A DNA stretch of 64,000 bases from NCBI RefSeq assembly GCF_016820515.1, contig NZ_JADHDV010000004.1, positions 1 through 64,000 on the forward strand, written 5' to 3'. Shown here in pieces: positions 1-11,562 of this stretch. The notes under the pieces were generated by a model. That model saw only the letters and a program-made list of their open reading frames with translations. It ran no database searches and was not told the origin of the DNA. This DNA is from Pseudoxanthomonas beigongshangi (lineage in GTDB: Bacteria > Pseudomonadota > Gammaproteobacteria > Xanthomonadales > Xanthomonadaceae). The translations under genes and the position numbers were made by a program. Numbering within the stretch: the first letter of the stretch is position 1; each line of letters starts with the position of its first letter.

Positions 1-154
1 TGTCTACGAAAGGCTGGCCGGTCCAATAGGGTCTGAAATCGCAGTTCCGCCCAAAATTACTCAGATGATTTCCATACGCATACTCAGGGATTGTGTATTG
101 CCACTTTGAACTATCTGGAAGCGTCACATATTGCAGATCTTCCCTCCCCCCATC
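1..154 (-). pseudogene. Out-of-frame continuation of the RHS gene
   Basis: Reading the minus strand from 154 to 1 in the frame shifted from the upstream part gives 51 stop-free codons with clear YD-repeat style: DGGREDLQYVTLPDSSKWQY, then a stretch ending YWTGQPFVD. Joining it to the upstream frame needs one extra base at or just before the six-G run (146-151), for example seven Gs. This is either a true frameshift, a phase-variable homopolymer or an assembly error. The gene continues beyond base 1. Confidence 0.65.
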
Positions 155-1122
155 GTGGCGTATGAGTAGCGCCACGTGCGTCCCCCAGATACTACTTCCG
201 CGAGTTTTCCGTTCGCACCATAGGTAAGACGGATTTCTGCGCCGTCCGATGCCAGCATCCTGGTTAGATGGGTTGGATTTACTGGGTCATATTCATAAAT
301 GACCGAGTTCCCGTATTTGTCTATAGCCTTCGTCGCCAGGAAGTACATTTCCTTCCGCGCCTCTGTTGCGAGCGAGGTACTGAAGCTGCTGACATTACGT
401 AAAGCCAACCAGTCAAAGAAGTAACGGGATCCGTCCGGCAATGCTATGACGTATCCCTCTCCTGGGCCATTCTTAAGAGAAGAGAGGCATGAGACTCTCC
501 AGTTGCTTACCGTTGAGAACTTGTAAGTGATGTTGTCGGAGGGCACGACCGATCCGGGAGTCAACGGCCAGATCTTTTCCTTGCCATGCCCTGGGATGTT
601 CGCAGTCATTCCGTACCAGAAATTGTAGGGAAGTATCGGAGGGCTACTAGGAATACTGATGGCTAGCGGAGACAGCGTTCCTCCTGAACAACGGGGCTTT
701 GCTCCTGTATAAAGCCCATCTCGCGTTGGGTATACGCCAACAATGGAAGGAATATCGGGTTTCCAACGGGGTCCCAGGATCATGATCTTCTTATCTGCCT
801 CTCGATCCTGAGTGTCTGAGGAATCCAAATTGTCGGCAAATGGATCCATTGTTCTTCCGAACTGCAATGGCAACTTGACGGATGTATTTGCAACGACATC
901 GACTACGCGAAAGCCAACTCCACCCTCAATGTAGCTGACCTCGTCCCCAAACAGGCCATCGTCCAATGACTCGATCTTGGACTTCCCATTGATGGTTCCG
1001 GGATAGTCGTAGTAGTAGGTTGCTTGAGCTGTTGCAGAGAAAGAAGAGAAGGCGAGGACCGCGACTACGCCAAAGCTCAAGAAGATGTGCGCCGGTCCTT
1101 GACGCAGAGAAGTGATCTGCAT
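124..1122 (-). CDS. RHS/YD-repeat protein, N-terminal part (frameshifted at its end)
   Basis: N-terminal part of a secreted RHS/YD-repeat protein. The ATG at 1122 places a hydrophobic signal peptide (FGVVAVLAFSSFSATAQA) near residues 16-33; a GTG 30 codons upstream is open but would bury it. The last 80 residues look like the start of a YD-repeat shell: KYGNSVIYEYDP, DGAEIRLTYGANGKL, TWRYSYAT. The frame then ends in GGGKICNM and a TGA at 124-126, while a neighbouring frame carries on with RHS-like protein. The gene is therefore broken or misread at the six-G run at 146-151. It has visibly lower GC than everything to its right, which suggests recent acquisition. No VgrG, immunity gene or toxin end is in view because the window starts inside the gene. 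Confidence 0.7.
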   Translation of the reverse strand: MQITSLRQGPAHIFLSFGVVAVLAFSSFSATAQATYYYDYPGTINGKSKIESLDDGLFGDEVSYIEGGVGFRVVDVVANTSVKLPLQFGRTMDPFADNLDSSDTQDREADKKIMILGPRWKPDIPSIVGVYPTRDGLYTGAKPRCSGGTLSPLAISIPSSPPILPYNFWYGMTANIPGHGKEKIWPLTPGSVVPSDNITYKFSTVSNWRVSCLSSLKNGPGEGYVIALPDGSRYFFDWLALRNVSSFSTSLATEARKEMYFLATKAIDKYGNSVIYEYDPVNPTHLTRMLASDGAEIRLTYGANGKLAEVVSGGRTWRYSYATMGGGKICNM

Positions 1123-1278
1123 GTACGCCCCCAAAGTGAATTGGACGGCGCAGGCCCTTTTGGGCAGCAGACCATCCTTGTTTCCGCCAAAGGCAGTATC
1201 AGATCCACTCACTGCGCCGTCAACCTAGCAATTGGGTAAAGCAGAAACGACCTTAGGAGATTTCAGCCATCCATAATG

Positions 1279-1309
1279 AAAAAAGGGGGCAGATCTCATG
1301 TCTGCCCCC
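1279..1309 (-). terminator. Rho-independent terminator of the GH3 gene
   Basis: Nine-base-pair GC-rich stem (1285-1293 with 1301-1309, arms GGGGGCAGA/TCTGCCCCC), seven-base loop, followed on the minus strand by six Ts (the A run at 1279-1284). It lies 54 bases past the GH3 stop codon, so it is well placed to end the TonB receptor-GH3 transcript. Confidence 0.75.
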
Positions 1310-1362
1310 GTACATGTACTTGACCCGCCAGCGACGTGCGTGCCACTGATCACATTCTGCGA

Positions 1363-3939
<2,577 letters not shown>

Positions 3940-4008
3940 CTCCCTTGGTTGCGGTCGCCAAGGATCTATCCGTGGCGATTCTTTATCGGTGGTGCTCGGG
4001 CTTCAAAT

Positions 4009-4048
4009 GACGCAGGGACGGCGGAGTGTGCTCCATCGTCCCTGCGTC
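4009..4048 (-). other. Intercistronic hairpin between TonB receptor and GH3
   Basis: Twelve-base perfect arms GACGCAGGGACG (4009-4020) and CGTCCCTGCGTC (4037-4048), with a smaller GGAG/CTCC stem nested in the loop. No T-run follows on the minus strand, so it looks like an mRNA processing or stabilising hairpin rather than a full terminator. Confidence 0.6.
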
Positions 4049-4083
4049 TATTCAACTCAAACGACTTTTCTTTCCATCGGGCC

Positions 4084-6882
4084 TTACAGGTTGTACCGGA
4101 AACCCAACATGTACTGACGGCCGTACTCGGTGTATTCCTCGGGGAAGAACAAACCGGTCCCGGTGCTTTCGCTGACCTGCGTGCGGAACGGCTCGTTGTT
4201 CAAGTTGTTGACCTGAAGCAGCAGCGACAGGCCGCTGAGCTTGCTGGTTTCCGGGAACTCATAGCCAAACTGCAGGTCCAGCACCCGCTCGCTCAGGGTG
4301 AATCTGTACTGGCGTTGGCCGAACAGGGCGCTGTACTCGCCACGATACCGGTCTCGATAACGTTGGCTCAGGCGCGCGGAGAATCCGTGCTTCTCGTAGT
4401 AGACCGTGGCGTTGGCTACGATCTTCGATAGACCCGGAATGGTATCCGTGCCCACCGAGTTGTCGCCCGGGTCTGGATCAATGGAGGACTCGGTGTAGGA
4501 CGCATTGAGCAGGGCGCCAAATCCTTCGAGCACCGGATGGATCGCTTCGCCGGTGATCGCTCCACTAAGCTCCACGCCACGCATGTAGCCCCCCGTGCCG
4601 TTGGCCCAGGTGCTGTAGTTGCCGAAGTTGGAAACCGGTGTCTTGCCGTCGGGGTCATACCCGCTGAAGTCCCACTGCGGGAAGTTCTGCCGATAGATAT
4701 AGGTTTCCAGATCCTTGTAGAACACTGCCAGGCCGACATAGCTGCCTTCGCCGAAGTAGCGCTCGAGCGACAGGTCGTAGGCATTAGCCCGGTAAGGCTC
4801 GAGCTTCGGATTGCCGCCGCTTCCCGACCACAAGGCGGGACTCGAATCGCTGACCGAGGCGCTGCTATCCGCGCTTAGATAATTGATGGGCGGACGCATG
4901 AGCGTCTTGGCCGCACCGAAACGGAGCATCCAACCCCCGCCGAAATCCGCCACGAGATTCATGCTCGGCAGGATGTCGCCATAGCTGGTGCCGAGAGTTT
5001 GCGCTGCGACAATCGCATTGTTGTTTGCATTGAAGCCCGTGGAGGATTGCTCGGAGCGTATGTACTGGACACCGACGTTTCCGCGCAGACGGATTTTGTC
5101 GGTCAGATCCATGTCCAGGTTCGCCTTGGCATAGAAGGTCTTGATCGTCTCCTCGACGGTAAAGTCCTTGCGCAGGTCATCGTTGCTCTCGCTGACATAG
5201 ACATCGTAGTAGCGATTGAGCAGATTGCGTGGGTTGAAGCTCAAGATGTTGCCCATCCCCACGAACCCAAGTGATGTCGGCGAGTAGAGCAGCGAGGGGT
5301 CGACCAGCGTCGGCGTCCTGCCATTGGGCAGATCGGCGAAGAAAACCGTGGCGACCTTTTCCTTGGTACGACGATTGTAGTTGAAGCCTACGTCGAAACT
5401 CCTCAGGAAATCCGAGGACTCCACCAGCCGATTGAGTTCCACGCGTCCAGCCTTGATGGTGTCCTTCTGGAAAGAATCCTCCATGCGTCCGTCATGGCCC
5501 CAGCCCTGTGGGTCCCACAGGTACACGGCACCCGGGTCCGCCATGTCCGGAAGTCCATAGTGCGCGAAGCCGGGATCGGTACGCAGGTTGAAGTCAACGC
5601 TCTGGCCACCGAGACGACCCGCATAGAGTTCCAGCACTGACTGATCACGCTCTGCACGCGAATAGCTCAAATCCGTCTTCAGGGTATAGATATCGCCCCA
5701 GTTGAACGTATTCGCCCATCCTGCTGAGAACAGCTTGTCCTCACGCTGGTTGCTGTCGTTGCGCACGGCGGGGCGCACGCCGTTGAGCGTGCCGCTGGTG
5801 ACAACATCCCGGCCCTGGTACTGGCTGGTGCTGGCATTGCTGTAACTGACACCCCCATTCTGGAACCAGGGATCGTTGTTCCACATGACACCATGCATCA
5901 CTTCGTCCTGCTCGAACTTCGAGTAATACATGTCGAGGATGCTGTGGAAGTTCTCGTTGGGCTTGAATTCCAGCACGCCCATCACGCCGTCGCGCTGGAG
6001 GTCGCGGGACTTCACCCAGCCTTCCGATCCCTGCAGCGCGATCGCGTTGGCCGGACGGCCCGGCTGTGGCGGATCGCCCCAATCGACCGCATCCATGTCC
6101 GCCCACCACCACGCTTTGTAGTGTTTTTCCTGGAAGGGCGAGTTGATGCGTGCAACGCCCAGCGCAACACCGATCGTGTCATTGGCGAACTGATCCACGT
6201 ATGACGCGCTGGCGCGGTAGCCGCGATCCTCACCATCCGAGCTCAGATCGCCGAACGAGTTCGCCTCATACTGGCCACCGAATACGATGCGACGCTCACC
6301 CAGACTGAGCGGGCGGACCGTCTGCAGATCGACGGTGCCGGACAGGCCTTGTCCAATCAGTCCCGCATCCGGGGTCTTGTAAACGACGACGGAATTGATC
6401 AGCTCGGCCGGGTACTGGTCGAATTCGACACCGCGACTGTCGCCGGTGCTGACCTGTTCGCGACCGTTGAGCAGGGTGCCTGCAAACTGTTCCGACATGC
6501 CGCGGATGTTGATGACCTGGGAACGGCCATCCACGCGCTGCGTCGCCAGGCCAGGCAGACGGGAGATCGAGTCGGCGATGCTGATGTCGGGCAGTTTGCC
6601 AATGTCCTCGGCGGAAATGGCCTCGACAATCGAGGTGGATTCGTTCTTGATCTCCACCGCTTTTGTGACGGCGGCGCGGATACCCGTGACCTGCACGGTA
6701 TCCAGGGTGTCGACGTCGGGGTTCTGCTGCGCAGGCGCGGTCTGACCCTGCTGCGCATCCTGGGCATGGACCGCGAAGGTGGACACGAGCGCCAGCGCGC
6801 AGGCGGAGGCAAGCAGTTGCTTGCGGGGGACGAAGCGAAGTTGGGAGCCGGCGGCTCCCCGAGCGTGTGCCTGGTGTGTCAT
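4084..6882 (-). CDS. TonB-dependent receptor (Xanthomonas/Caulobacter type), glucan-locus
   Basis: Outer-membrane TonB-dependent receptor of about 932 residues, presumed importer for oligosaccharides. The ATG at 6882 is preceded by GGAGAGG; an ATG 16 codons further upstream lacks support and would overlap the operator. A signal peptide (LLASACALALVSTFAVHAQ) is followed by a probable TonB box region (DTVQVTGIR). The plug domain reads SIVEAISAEDIGKLPDISIA, then VINIRGMSEQFAGTLLNGRE, then GLIGQGLSGTVDLQTVRPL, wording typical of the large TonB-Xanth-Caul subfamily. The barrel ends in YMLGFRYNL. It heads the operon with the GH3 gene and is divergent from GH30, with the LacI-type palindrome 22 bases before its start codon. 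Confidence 0.93.
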   Translation of the reverse strand: MTHQAHARGAAGSQLRFVPRKQLLASACALALVSTFAVHAQDAQQGQTAPAQQNPDVDTLDTVQVTGIRAAVTKAVEIKNESTSIVEAISAEDIGKLPDISIADSISRLPGLATQRVDGRSQVINIRGMSEQFAGTLLNGREQVSTGDSRGVEFDQYPAELINSVVVYKTPDAGLIGQGLSGTVDLQTVRPLSLGERRIVFGGQYEANSFGDLSSDGEDRGYRASASYVDQFANDTIGVALGVARINSPFQEKHYKAWWWADMDAVDWGDPPQPGRPANAIALQGSEGWVKSRDLQRDGVMGVLEFKPNENFHSILDMYYSKFEQDEVMHGVMWNNDPWFQNGGVSYSNASTSQYQGRDVVTSGTLNGVRPAVRNDSNQREDKLFSAGWANTFNWGDIYTLKTDLSYSRAERDQSVLELYAGRLGGQSVDFNLRTDPGFAHYGLPDMADPGAVYLWDPQGWGHDGRMEDSFQKDTIKAGRVELNRLVESSDFLRSFDVGFNYNRRTKEKVATVFFADLPNGRTPTLVDPSLLYSPTSLGFVGMGNILSFNPRNLLNRYYDVYVSESNDDLRKDFTVEETIKTFYAKANLDMDLTDKIRLRGNVGVQYIRSEQSSTGFNANNNAIVAAQTLGTSYGDILPSMNLVADFGGGWMLRFGAAKTLMRPPINYLSADSSASVSDSSPALWSGSGGNPKLEPYRANAYDLSLERYFGEGSYVGLAVFYKDLETYIYRQNFPQWDFSGYDPDGKTPVSNFGNYSTWANGTGGYMRGVELSGAITGEAIHPVLEGFGALLNASYTESSIDPDPGDNSVGTDTIPGLSKIVANATVYYEKHGFSARLSQRYRDRYRGEYSALFGQRQYRFTLSERVLDLQFGYEFPETSKLSGLSLLLQVNNLNNEPFRTQVSESTGTGLFFPEEYTEYGRQYMLGFRYNL

Positions 6883-6903
6883 GCGGCCCTCTCCAGCCTG
6901 TAT

Positions 6904-6917
6904 TGACAGCGCTGTCA
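6904..6917. promoter_or_regulatory. LacI-family operator, copy 1 (TonB receptor/GH30 divergent region)
   Basis: Perfect 14-bp palindrome TGACAGCGCTGTCA with central CG, the form bound by LacI-family repressors. It sits 22 bases upstream of the TonB receptor start and 169 bases before the GH30 start. The identical sequence recurs at 11563-11576 before the symporter, and a LacI gene lies between. Regulation by that LacI is inferred. Confidence 0.8.
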
Positions 6918-7086
6918 TACTGTCGCTCAATGCGACTTGTCAATATCGCGTTACGCGAGCTGGCGGCAACTGCCGTCGTTGTTGGCGCAGGGCGCGGGAT
7001 ACGTGGCGGCATCGCTGCAGCGCAGCATTGGAAATGCGCGGAAACATGGCGTTTTTTTCGCCACCGCGAACCGAGGGAGAGTTCCA

Positions 7087-8535
7087 TTGAAAACGACCAT
7101 CCGCTGGCGCATGCCATTCACCTTGTCCGTTCTGTTCGCGGCGATGTTCGCCGGCGCGGCCGGTACCGCGCACGCAGGGCCACGGGCGCAGGTGTGGATC
7201 ACCACCTCCGACCATCGGCAGGCGATGCAGGCGCAGGCGCCGGTGGAGTTCGGCGACGACTCCGATCGGCGGACCCACATCGAAGTAGATCCGGAGCAGC
7301 GCTTCCAGCGCATGGTCGGTTTCGGCGCCTCCATCACCGATTCCTCCGCCTGGTTGATCCAGCACCGCATGTCGCCGGCTCAACGCGATGCGCTGCTGCG
7401 CGAGCTGTTTGGCCGGGACAACGGCGGGCTCGGCCTGAGTTTCACCCGCCTGACCATTGGCGCCTCCGACTTCTCGCGCCACCACTACAGCCTGGACGAT
7501 CCGCCGGGCAACCAGCCGGACCCGGAGCTCAAGCACTTCAGCATCGAACCGAATCGCGGCGACGTGGTGCCGGTGACCCGCGCCGCCCTGGCGATCAATC
7601 CGCGGTTGCAGGTGATGGCCTCGCCCTGGAGCGCGCCGGCGTGGATGAAATCCAACAACAGCCTGATCCAGGGCACGCTGCGGCCGGAGTACTACGATGC
7701 CTTCGCCCGCTACCTGCTCAAGTTCGTCGACGCCTACGCGGCCGAGGGCATCCCGATCTTCGCCCTCACCGTGCAGAACGAGCCGGATTTCGAACCCAAG
7801 GACTACCCCGGCATGCGCCTCAATGCGCCGGCGCGGGCGCGCTTCATCGGCGATCACCTGGGACCGTTGCTGGCGAAGCGCAGGAACGCTCCGCAGATCT
7901 TCGACTGGGACCACAACTGGGACAAGCCGCAGGAGCCGCTGGGCGTGCTGAACGATCCGGCCGCCGGCAAGTACGTGTCGGCGGTCGCCTGGCATTGCTA
8001 CGGCGGTGCGGTGGACGCGCAGACCCCGGTCCATGAAGCCTTTCCCGACAAGGACGCCTACCTGACCGAATGCTCCGGCGGCGACTGGGAACCGATCATC
8101 AGCGGTGGCCTGACCCTGCAGGCGCGTGGACAGGTCATCGGCGCGACGCGCAACTGGGCCCGTGGCGTGCTGTTCTGGAACCTGGCGCTGGATCAGGATG
8201 GCGGCCCGCACGCCGGCGGCTGCGATACCTGCCGCGGCGTGGTCACCATCGACTCGCGCACCGGCGAGGTCAGTCGCACCGACGAGTACTACGCCCTGGC
8301 CCATGCCAGCCGCTTCGTGCGGCCGGGCGCTTCCAGGATCGCGTCCGACGGCGAGGGCGGCGATCTGGATCACGTGGCGTTCCGCAACGAGGACGATGGC
8401 TCGCTGGTGCTGGTGGTGACCAATTCCGCCAACCGTACCCGCCGCTTTTCGATTGGGCAGGGCGGTCAGACCCTGCGCTACGCCCTGCCGGCGCGCAGCC
8501 TGGCGACCTTCGTTTGGACGCCGGGGGCGCCGTGA
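7087..8535 (+). CDS. GH30-family glycosidase, secreted
   Basis: Glycoside hydrolase family 30 enzyme (glucosylceramidase/beta-1,6-glucanase clan). The TTG at 7087 is chosen because GGGAGAG lies seven bases before it and it gives a standard signal peptide (MKTTIRWRMPFTLSVLFAAM..., cleaved after TAHA); the ATG at 7111 is an alternative. Sequence marks: FQRMVGFGASITDSSAWLI near the N-terminus, acid/base Glu232 in VQNEPDFEP, nucleophile Glu328 in LTECSGGDW, then a small beta-rich C-terminal domain ending in ATFVWTP. About 482 residues, normal for the family. It is divergent from the TonB receptor and followed by the LacI gene. Substrate is most likely a beta-linked glucan given the neighbours; glucuronoxylan specificity looks unlikely from context. 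Confidence 0.9.
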   Translation: MKTTIRWRMPFTLSVLFAAMFAGAAGTAHAGPRAQVWITTSDHRQAMQAQAPVEFGDDSDRRTHIEVDPEQRFQRMVGFGASITDSSAWLIQHRMSPAQRDALLRELFGRDNGGLGLSFTRLTIGASDFSRHHYSLDDPPGNQPDPELKHFSIEPNRGDVVPVTRAALAINPRLQVMASPWSAPAWMKSNNSLIQGTLRPEYYDAFARYLLKFVDAYAAEGIPIFALTVQNEPDFEPKDYPGMRLNAPARARFIGDHLGPLLAKRRNAPQIFDWDHNWDKPQEPLGVLNDPAAGKYVSAVAWHCYGGAVDAQTPVHEAFPDKDAYLTECSGGDWEPIISGGLTLQARGQVIGATRNWARGVLFWNLALDQDGGPHAGGCDTCRGVVTIDSRTGEVSRTDEYYALAHASRFVRPGASRIASDGEGGDLDHVAFRNEDDGSLVLVVTNSANRTRRFSIGQGGQTLRYALPARSLATFVWTPGAP

Positions 8536-8608
8536 CGCAGCGCGCAAGGCCGACGCCGCGCGCTCTGGCAGAATGACGCCCTGGAAGAGGTGAAGGAACC
8601 CCAGCGCC

Positions 8609-9622
8609 ATGCGCATTCGGATTGAGGACGTGGCCGCCGCCGCCGGTGTTTCGATGAAGACGGTATCGCGCGTGCTCAACCACGAGCCGAACGTGCGCGA
8701 GGAGACCCGGCGCCGGGTCGAGGATGTCGTCGCCCGTTTGCAGTACCGTCCCAACCCGTCGGCGCGCAGCCTGGCCGGCCAGCGGTCCTACGTGGTGGCG
8801 CTGGCCTACGACAACCCGTCGCGCAACTACCTGATGGAAATCCAGAGCGGCGTGCTGGAAGCCTGCCGTGCCCAGCACTACACCCTGGTGCTGGCGCCGG
8901 TGACCTTCGGCCAGCGCGGCTACACCGCCGACATAACCTCGCTGGTCGAACATTTCGGCCTGGACGGGGTGCTGCTGATCCCGCCACTGACCGACGACAA
9001 GGCGCTGCTGGCGCAGCTGGAGGAACACGAGATCCCGTTCGCCAGCATTTCCCCGCGTGTGCGCCGTGGCCGTATTGGAGTGACCGTGGACGAGCACGCC
9101 GCTGTCTGTGACCTGGTGGCCGAACTGGTCGCCCTCGGCCATCGCCGTATCGGCCACATCAAGGGCCACAAGGCGCATGGTGCCTGCGCCTGGCGTTTCG
9201 CCGGCTATCGCGACGCGCTGGAACGCGCCGGCATCGACTTCGATCCGGACCTGGTGGTGGAAGGCGAGTTCACCTACGAATCCGGCGTGCATGGCGCCAA
9301 CCAGCTGCTGGATCTGAAGGATCCGCCGACCGCCATCTTCGCCGCCAACGACGACACCGCCGCCGGAGTGATCCGGGTCGCGGGCCTGCGCGGGCTGAGC
9401 GTGCCACGCGATCTGTCGGTCTGCGGCTTCGACGACACGCCGATCTCGCGCCACATTTTTCCGGCCCTGACCACGGTCCGCCAGCCAACCCGCGACATGG
9501 GCCGGGTGGCGACCCTGGAACTGCTCAACAGCATCCGCGATCCCGATGCGGGCCGGATGGTGCCGATCCAGTACTCCCTGGAACTGCGCGAATCCATCGC
9601 CCCGCCCCGCCGCAAGCGATGA
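8609..9622 (+). CDS. LacI-family transcriptional regulator of the glucan locus
   Basis: LacI/GalR repressor, 337 residues. The helix-turn-helix and hinge are clear: IRIEDVAAAAGVSMKTVSRV (4-23), NHEPNV, and YRPNPSARSLAGQRS. The effector domain follows periplasmic-binding-protein order (VALAYDNPS, GVLLIPPL, IGHIKGH, PTAIFAANDDTAAGVI, LSVCGFDDTPIS) and ends in LELRESIAPP, a common LacI tail. It lies 73 bases after GH30 in the same direction. Two identical 14-bp palindromes in the locus are its likely targets; none is seen before its own start, so it may be read with GH30. Effector probably a glucan-derived sugar. Confidence 0.93.
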   Translation: MRIRIEDVAAAAGVSMKTVSRVLNHEPNVREETRRRVEDVVARLQYRPNPSARSLAGQRSYVVALAYDNPSRNYLMEIQSGVLEACRAQHYTLVLAPVTFGQRGYTADITSLVEHFGLDGVLLIPPLTDDKALLAQLEEHEIPFASISPRVRRGRIGVTVDEHAAVCDLVAELVALGHRRIGHIKGHKAHGACAWRFAGYRDALERAGIDFDPDLVVEGEFTYESGVHGANQLLDLKDPPTAIFAANDDTAAGVIRVAGLRGLSVPRDLSVCGFDDTPISRHIFPALTTVRQPTRDMGRVATLELLNSIRDPDAGRMVPIQYSLELRESIAPPRRKR

Positions 9623-9623
9623 C

Positions 9624-9776
9624 GTGGAGCGGAGCTCGCTCCGCTGCTCTTCGCACCATCTCCAGCCGAGCAAGCTCGGCTCTACACGTAGAGCGGAGCT
9701 CGCTCCGCTGCTCTTCGCGCCATCCCCTAGCCGAGCAAGATCGGCTCTACATGTAGAGCGGAGCTCGCTCCGCTGC
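9624..9776. repeat. Five alternating GTAG-type REP palindromes
   Basis: Three forward copies of GTAGAGCGGAGCTCGCTCCG followed by CTGC (9624-9647 with GTGG, 9688-9711, 9753-9776) alternate with two reverse copies of AGCCGAGCAAGCTCGGCTCT ending in AC (9664-9685, 9729-9750). Each is a hairpin carrying GTAG at one foot, like the SMAG repeats of Stenotrophomonas. The cluster sits between the convergent LacI and symporter genes and may act as a two-way terminator. Confidence 0.85.
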
Positions 9777-9817
9777 TTCTCGCGCCGTTCCGAGCCAGGC
9801 AAGCGCGCGCCTGCGGA

Positions 9818-11392
9818 TCACCAGAAGATCGTGTACAGGGCGAACAGGATGATGATCACGCCTACCGCGCCGATGTTGAACACGCCCGGGGTGCGGTAGT
9901 CCACATCGTCGGTGCGGATGAAATCCTTGCCTTCGGCCCGCGCGGTGGCCAGCGACACCACCACCGCCAGCACCAGCGCGGCCAGGAACACGATGCCGAC
10001 CCGGTCCATGAACGGCAACAGGTAGACGCCGGTCTTCTGTGCCCAGAAGAAGGCCGCCGACAGCAGCACCGAACCCAGCGCCGCGGCCAGCGCGCCGGCC
10101 TCGTTGGCGCGCTTCCAGAACAGGCCGAGCACGAAGATCACCACGATGCCCGGAGTGAAGAAACCGGTGAATTCCTGGATGAACTGGAAACCCTGGTCGA
10201 AGCTGCCCAGCAGCGGCTTGGCCGCCAGGATGCCCAGCAGCACGGCGACGGCGGCGGCGATGCGGCCGACCTTCACCTGGCGCGCCTCGCTCGGCTTGCT
10301 CTTGGACTTGGCGTAGAAGTCGAGGGTGAAGATGGTCGCCACCGAATTGATCTTGGAAGCCAGCGACGCGACGATCGCCGCCACCAGCGCGGCGAACACC
10401 AGGCCGAGGATGCCGGTGGGCAGCAGGCGCATCATCGTCGGATAGGCCTGGTCAGGTTTCTCCAGTCCCGGCGCCAGCACCACCGCGGCGATGCCCGGCA
10501 GCACCACGATCACCGGCATCAGCAGCTTGAGGAAGGCGGCGAACAGCACGCCCTTCTGCGCCTCGGCGATGTCCTTGGCGGCCAGCGCGCGCTGGATGAT
10601 GTACTGGTTGAAGCCCCAGTAGCTGACGTTCATGATCCACATGCCGCCGATCAGCACGCTGATGCCGGGCAGATCCTTGTAGAAGGGGTTGTCCTTGCCG
10701 AGGATCATCTCGAAGTGCTCGGGATGCTGCGACCACAGCTTCTGGAAGCCGGCGACGACGCCCGCGCCTTCGCCGATGTGGCTCAGGGTCAGGCCGGCGA
10801 CCAGCAGCCCGCCCAGCACCAGCAGCGACACCTGCACGATGTCGGTCAGCGCTACCGCCTTCAGCCCGCCGTATAGCTGGTACACCAGCGCGAACACGCC
10901 CAGCAGGGTCAGCGCCAGCATCTGATCCATGCCGGTCACCTGGCTGACCGCGATCGAACCCAGCCACATGATCGAGGTCAGGTTGACGAACACGTACAGC
11001 AGCAGCCAGAACACTGCCATCAGGGTGCGGATGCGGGTGCCGTAACGCTGCTCCAGGAACTGCGGCATGGTGTAGATGCCGTTGCGCAGGAACACCGGCA
11101 GGAAGAACTTGCCGACGATCAGCAGGGTCAGTGCCGCCATCCACTCGTAGGAGGCGATGGCCAGGCCGATGGCGTAGCCGGAACCGGACATGCCGATGAT
11201 CTGCTCGGCGGAAATGTTCGCGGCGATCAGCGACGCGCCAATCGCCCACCATGGCAGCGACTTGCTGGCCAGGAAGTAGTCCTTGGCGTCCTTCTGGTGG
11301 CCGCCCTTCTCGCGGGACACCCACTGGGCCAGGATGAAGATGCCGGCCAGATAGACCAGGACGATGCCGATATCGAGTGCGGACAGTTCCAC
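9818..11392 (-). CDS. Sodium/solute (glucose-type) symporter, SSS family
   Basis: Inner-membrane Na+/sugar symporter of the SGLT branch, about 524 residues with 13-14 predicted membrane helices. Family marks: LDIGIVLVYLAGIF at the start, DYFLASKSLPWWAIGASLIA, NISAEQIIGMSGSGYAIGLA, MPQFLEQRYG, YWGFNQYIIQRALAAKD and GFFTPGIVVIFVLGLFWKR. The GTG at 11392 has CGGGAG eight bases before it and starts just ahead of the first helix; longer frames back to 11530 add arginine-rich, non-conserved sequence. The LacI-type palindrome lies 171 bases upstream, so it should be induced with the receptor and glycosidases. Glucose or a short beta-glucoside is the likely cargo. Confidence 0.92.
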   Translation of the reverse strand: MELSALDIGIVLVYLAGIFILAQWVSREKGGHQKDAKDYFLASKSLPWWAIGASLIAANISAEQIIGMSGSGYAIGLAIASYEWMAALTLLIVGKFFLPVFLRNGIYTMPQFLEQRYGTRIRTLMAVFWLLLYVFVNLTSIMWLGSIAVSQVTGMDQMLALTLLGVFALVYQLYGGLKAVALTDIVQVSLLVLGGLLVAGLTLSHIGEGAGVVAGFQKLWSQHPEHFEMILGKDNPFYKDLPGISVLIGGMWIMNVSYWGFNQYIIQRALAAKDIAEAQKGVLFAAFLKLLMPVIVVLPGIAAVVLAPGLEKPDQAYPTMMRLLPTGILGLVFAALVAAIVASLASKINSVATIFTLDFYAKSKSKPSEARQVKVGRIAAAVAVLLGILAAKPLLGSFDQGFQFIQEFTGFFTPGIVVIFVLGLFWKRANEAGALAAALGSVLLSAAFFWAQKTGVYLLPFMDRVGIVFLAALVLAVVVSLATARAEGKDFIRTDDVDYRTPGVFNIGAVGVIIILFALYTIFW

Positions 11393-11562
11393 TACGGGCT
11401 CCCGTGGTAATGGATGGCGCATCGTCGCGCATCGGGATCCGTGGAAACACGCGCGCTGTCGCACGATGCGCGGCCAGTCGCGGCTCCATGGGATCCACCC
11501 GGCGGACGACAGGCGGAATCGCGGCATCACACGCCGGCAAGCACAAGGTTTCCCGCCGCTGA

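Noticed and set aside
1123-1212. GTG at 1212 as the RHS start
   Set aside because: Would add 30 residues before a good signal peptide; the ATG at 1122 gives a standard secretory N-terminus.
9624-9776. Possible CRISPR array
   Set aside because: Repeats alternate in orientation, are themselves palindromes with GTAG feet, and spacers are not unique; no cas genes.
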